64,000 nt of DNA from positions 558,001 to 622,000 of the forward strand of contig JAXMEB010000002.1 of assembly GCA_046348545.1 (NCBI GenBank). The letters run 5' to 3'. The notes beneath the pieces are model-generated. The model made no database searches and was not told the origin of the DNA. It saw only the letters and a program-made list of their open reading frames with translations. The stretch comes from JAXMEB01 sp046348545. Lineage in GTDB: Bacteria > Pseudomonadota > Gammaproteobacteria > Berkiellales > Berkiellaceae. The translations under genes and the position numbers were made by a program. Of this stretch, positions 62,658-64,000 are shown piece after piece (position 1 is the first letter of the stretch; every line of letters starts with the position of its first letter).

Positions 62658-62924
62658 TTAAACCTTACAAATAAGCTTGGACGTATTTTTTCTAACTTCT
62701 TGATTTAAATGTGATTTATCTGTTGTGTCGGCCTGAAGAAAGCCTTTGGTAGGCTTTTGGATGATCACTTTATCCGTCTGGAGGGCCAAGGGAAGATGCT
62801 TCAGGATATCAGAAATAACTTTATTAACCTCAGTTTCGTTTAATGAAGATTCTGCACGATCAAGGTGGTCGCGAATGGATTTTTGATTCTTTTGTGGCGT
62901 TCTGTGGAAGCGGTTTAATAGCAT
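62658..62924 (-). CDS. small basic uncharacterised protein
   Basis: An 88-residue, lysine-rich protein (RTPQKNQKSIRDHLDRAE; KVIIQKPTKGFLQADTTD). It is probably helical at the N-terminus and extended later. It lies in a row of four small reverse-strand genes between hut and nfuA, with gaps of about 60-140 bases. No family is recognised. A possible ribosome site is weak. Confidence 0.4.
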   Translation of the reverse strand: MLLNRFHRTPQKNQKSIRDHLDRAESSLNETEVNKVISDILKHLPLALQTDKVIIQKPTKGFLQADTTDKSHLNQEVRKNTSKLICKV

Positions 62925-63049
62925 AACAACTTATTTCCAGACAAAATCAGAGTGAAATTGATTATGCCATGTATTACTGAGAAGCCAAAATATATGACAT
63001 CTTAGCCGGAAACAGAAAATTAGTCAATTGACTGGATTGCAAAAAGAGT

Positions 63050-63271
63050 TTATTTCCGCTTTTGAGGCACGTTTGAGTCACTTTTATCGCGCTTTTTTTC
63101 AGGCCCTTTCATGGGCGGTAGCTTTTTAAGCTTATCCGGATCAAAAGCAATTTTATCCTGAGCGCTATGGCCTTGATTAAACTTTTTTGCTTCATTAGCA
63201 TGGTCAACTAAATCATGCTCATCTTTTTTGCCATGGCCAGTCGGTGACATGCTTAAAAACGTATGGGACAT
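63050..63271 (-). CDS. small Lys-rich uncharacterised protein
   Basis: A 73-residue charged protein with many Lys, Asp and His (GKKDEHDLVDHANEAKKFNQ; DPDKLKKLPPMKGPEKKRDK). It is probably disordered. I chose the ATG at 63271; an in-frame TTG is upstream and another ATG lies at 63250. Not recognised. Confidence 0.4.
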   Translation of the reverse strand: MSHTFLSMSPTGHGKKDEHDLVDHANEAKKFNQGHSAQDKIAFDPDKLKKLPPMKGPEKKRDKSDSNVPQKRK

Positions 63272-63341
63272 ACACGCTACCAAGTTAAACGTCTTATAAT
63301 AGACAACTTAGCACGTCAACATAATAAATTGTATAGATCTA

Positions 63342-63560
63342 TCAGAAATTTGTTTCGTTTTCTTGGAAGGGTGTATAAGGATAGGTTCCATCTCTTTCAT
63401 AGAGGCGGCCACTGGCAACCCCCTGTTCATATAAGGCTTTGAATTTTAAGATTAAAAATTCGATAGCCGCTTGACGTTGGTTATCTTTTTGACGTGTTTC
63501 AATGATACGCATCATTTGTTCTGCCTGGGCTCTAAAATCTAAAACGTATCTATCTACCAT
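63342..63560 (-). CDS. small uncharacterised protein
   Basis: A 72-residue, probably helical protein (MVDRYVLDFRAQAEQMMRII; QAAIEFLILKFKALYEQGVA). The end is Tyr/Pro-rich (RDGTYPYTPF). It has no signal peptide or membrane span. It diverges from the nfuA-like gene across about 140 bases. Not recognised. Confidence 0.45.
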   Translation of the reverse strand: MVDRYVLDFRAQAEQMMRIIETRQKDNQRQAAIEFLILKFKALYEQGVASGRLYERDGTYPYTPFQENETNF

Positions 63561-63700
63561 TTCTTACTGAGCTCCGTATTTTGAAAACGCAGCATAGCGT
63601 TTATAATCACCCTTCACTACTTAATATAGGCCAAAATATTGTATCAGACACATCAGTTATTCATTAATGTTAAATACGGATCACTGGTAAAATATTAAGC

Positions 63701-64000
63701 ATGAGCGTACCATTCAATCAATTCGAGCATTGTACACAAATGAAAACCGTGAATATACAGATTACTGACGCAGCTAAAATGCATTTTGCTGCTCTTATTC
63801 AAGAAGAAGCCGTGCCGGAAATGGGCCTTCGAATTTTCCTAGATCAACCTGGTATGCCGACAGCTGAAGTTGGTATTAGCTTTTGTCCGCCAGGTGATCA
63901 AAAAGGAACTGATTTAATCATACCGCATGATGTTTTTATTTTGTATGTCGATAAACTAAGCGCGCCTTACCTAGAGGATGCGCATATCGACTTTAAAACA
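63701..64000 (+). CDS. nfuA: NfuA-like iron-sulfur cluster carrier, partial
   Basis: The window ends inside this gene. The 100 codons present encode an A-type (HesB-like) domain: ITDAAKMHFAALIQEE, MGLRIFLDQPGMPTAEVGIS and FCPPGDQKGTD. This matches the N-terminal half of NfuA, which delivers Fe-S clusters to target proteins; the Nfu domain with its CxxC should follow beyond the end. The Cys usually found before GVS is Val in EVGISF, as the N-terminal domain often lacks cluster ligands. The start may be the ATG at 63701 or at 63740 (MKTVNIQITDAA). Confidence 0.8.
   Translation, partial: MSVPFNQFEHCTQMKTVNIQITDAAKMHFAALIQEEAVPEMGLRIFLDQPGMPTAEVGISFCPPGDQKGTDLIIPHDVFILYVDKLSAPYLEDAHIDFKT

Overview
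The window reads as chromosomal DNA of an AT-rich gammaproteobacterium. The housekeeping blocks are typical of that class (lolC/E-lolD, exbB-exbD-msbA-lpxK-ycaR, rne/rluC/sppA, and the yceD-rpmF-plsX-fabHDG-acpP-fabF-mltG-tmk-holB-pilZ-tatD series). Eukaryote-like and repeat proteins are scattered among them: a TPR-sulfotransferase, an ankyrin protein with a PI-kinase-like catalytic loop, and a Sel1-repeat protein. I infer a host-associated, Legionellales-like organism, but no marker in the window fixes the genus.

Layout. 0-5.5 kb: TPR-sulfotransferase, ankyrin/kinase-like protein and a large metallo-beta-lactamase-fold protein. 5.5-18.8 kb: mfd, a DAHP-synthase-like gene, lipoprotein sorting (lolC/E, lolD), DUF2062, comEC, and the exbBD-msbA-lpxK-ycaR operon. 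18.9-23.7 kb: a mobile-element-rich stretch. A 128-bp MITE-like element sits in a small gene at a TA site, a LexA-like/umuD/umuC operon follows, and an IS256-family element with an 8-bp target duplication splits a GNAT acetyltransferase. 23.7-30.8 kb: a basic coiled-coil protein, a membrane spermidine-synthase-like protein, rne, rluC and sppA. 30.8-31.3 kb: two peptides with double-glycine leaders.

31.4-43.5 kb is the most unusual region. A two-partner-secretion filamentous haemagglutinin (FHA) gene, broken by one missing base, is followed by partial copies of its own 3' half. Each copy is followed by a different member of one Cys-rich lipoprotein family. The FHA C-terminus has a lipase-like Ser-Asp-His set and a short variable tail. 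The arrangement resembles orphan toxin/immunity modules of contact-dependent inhibition loci, but with a possible lipase effector and lipoprotein partners. The modules carry an IS481-family insertion, internal deletions, a 12-G tract, a lipoprotein remnant, paired 56-nt palindromes and a second MITE copy.

43.8-54.3 kb: maf facing the fatty-acid synthesis/tmk/holB/tatD series. 54.3-55.6 kb: a RES/Xre-type toxin-antitoxin pair with a candidate operator. 55.6-62.2 kb: a Sel1-repeat protein, then a complete histidine-utilisation operon (hutG-hutI-hutU-hutH) ending in a third double-glycine-leader peptide. 62.3-63.6 kb: four small uncharacterised reverse-strand genes. The window ends inside an nfuA-like gene. 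I saw no tRNA, rRNA or CRISPR array.
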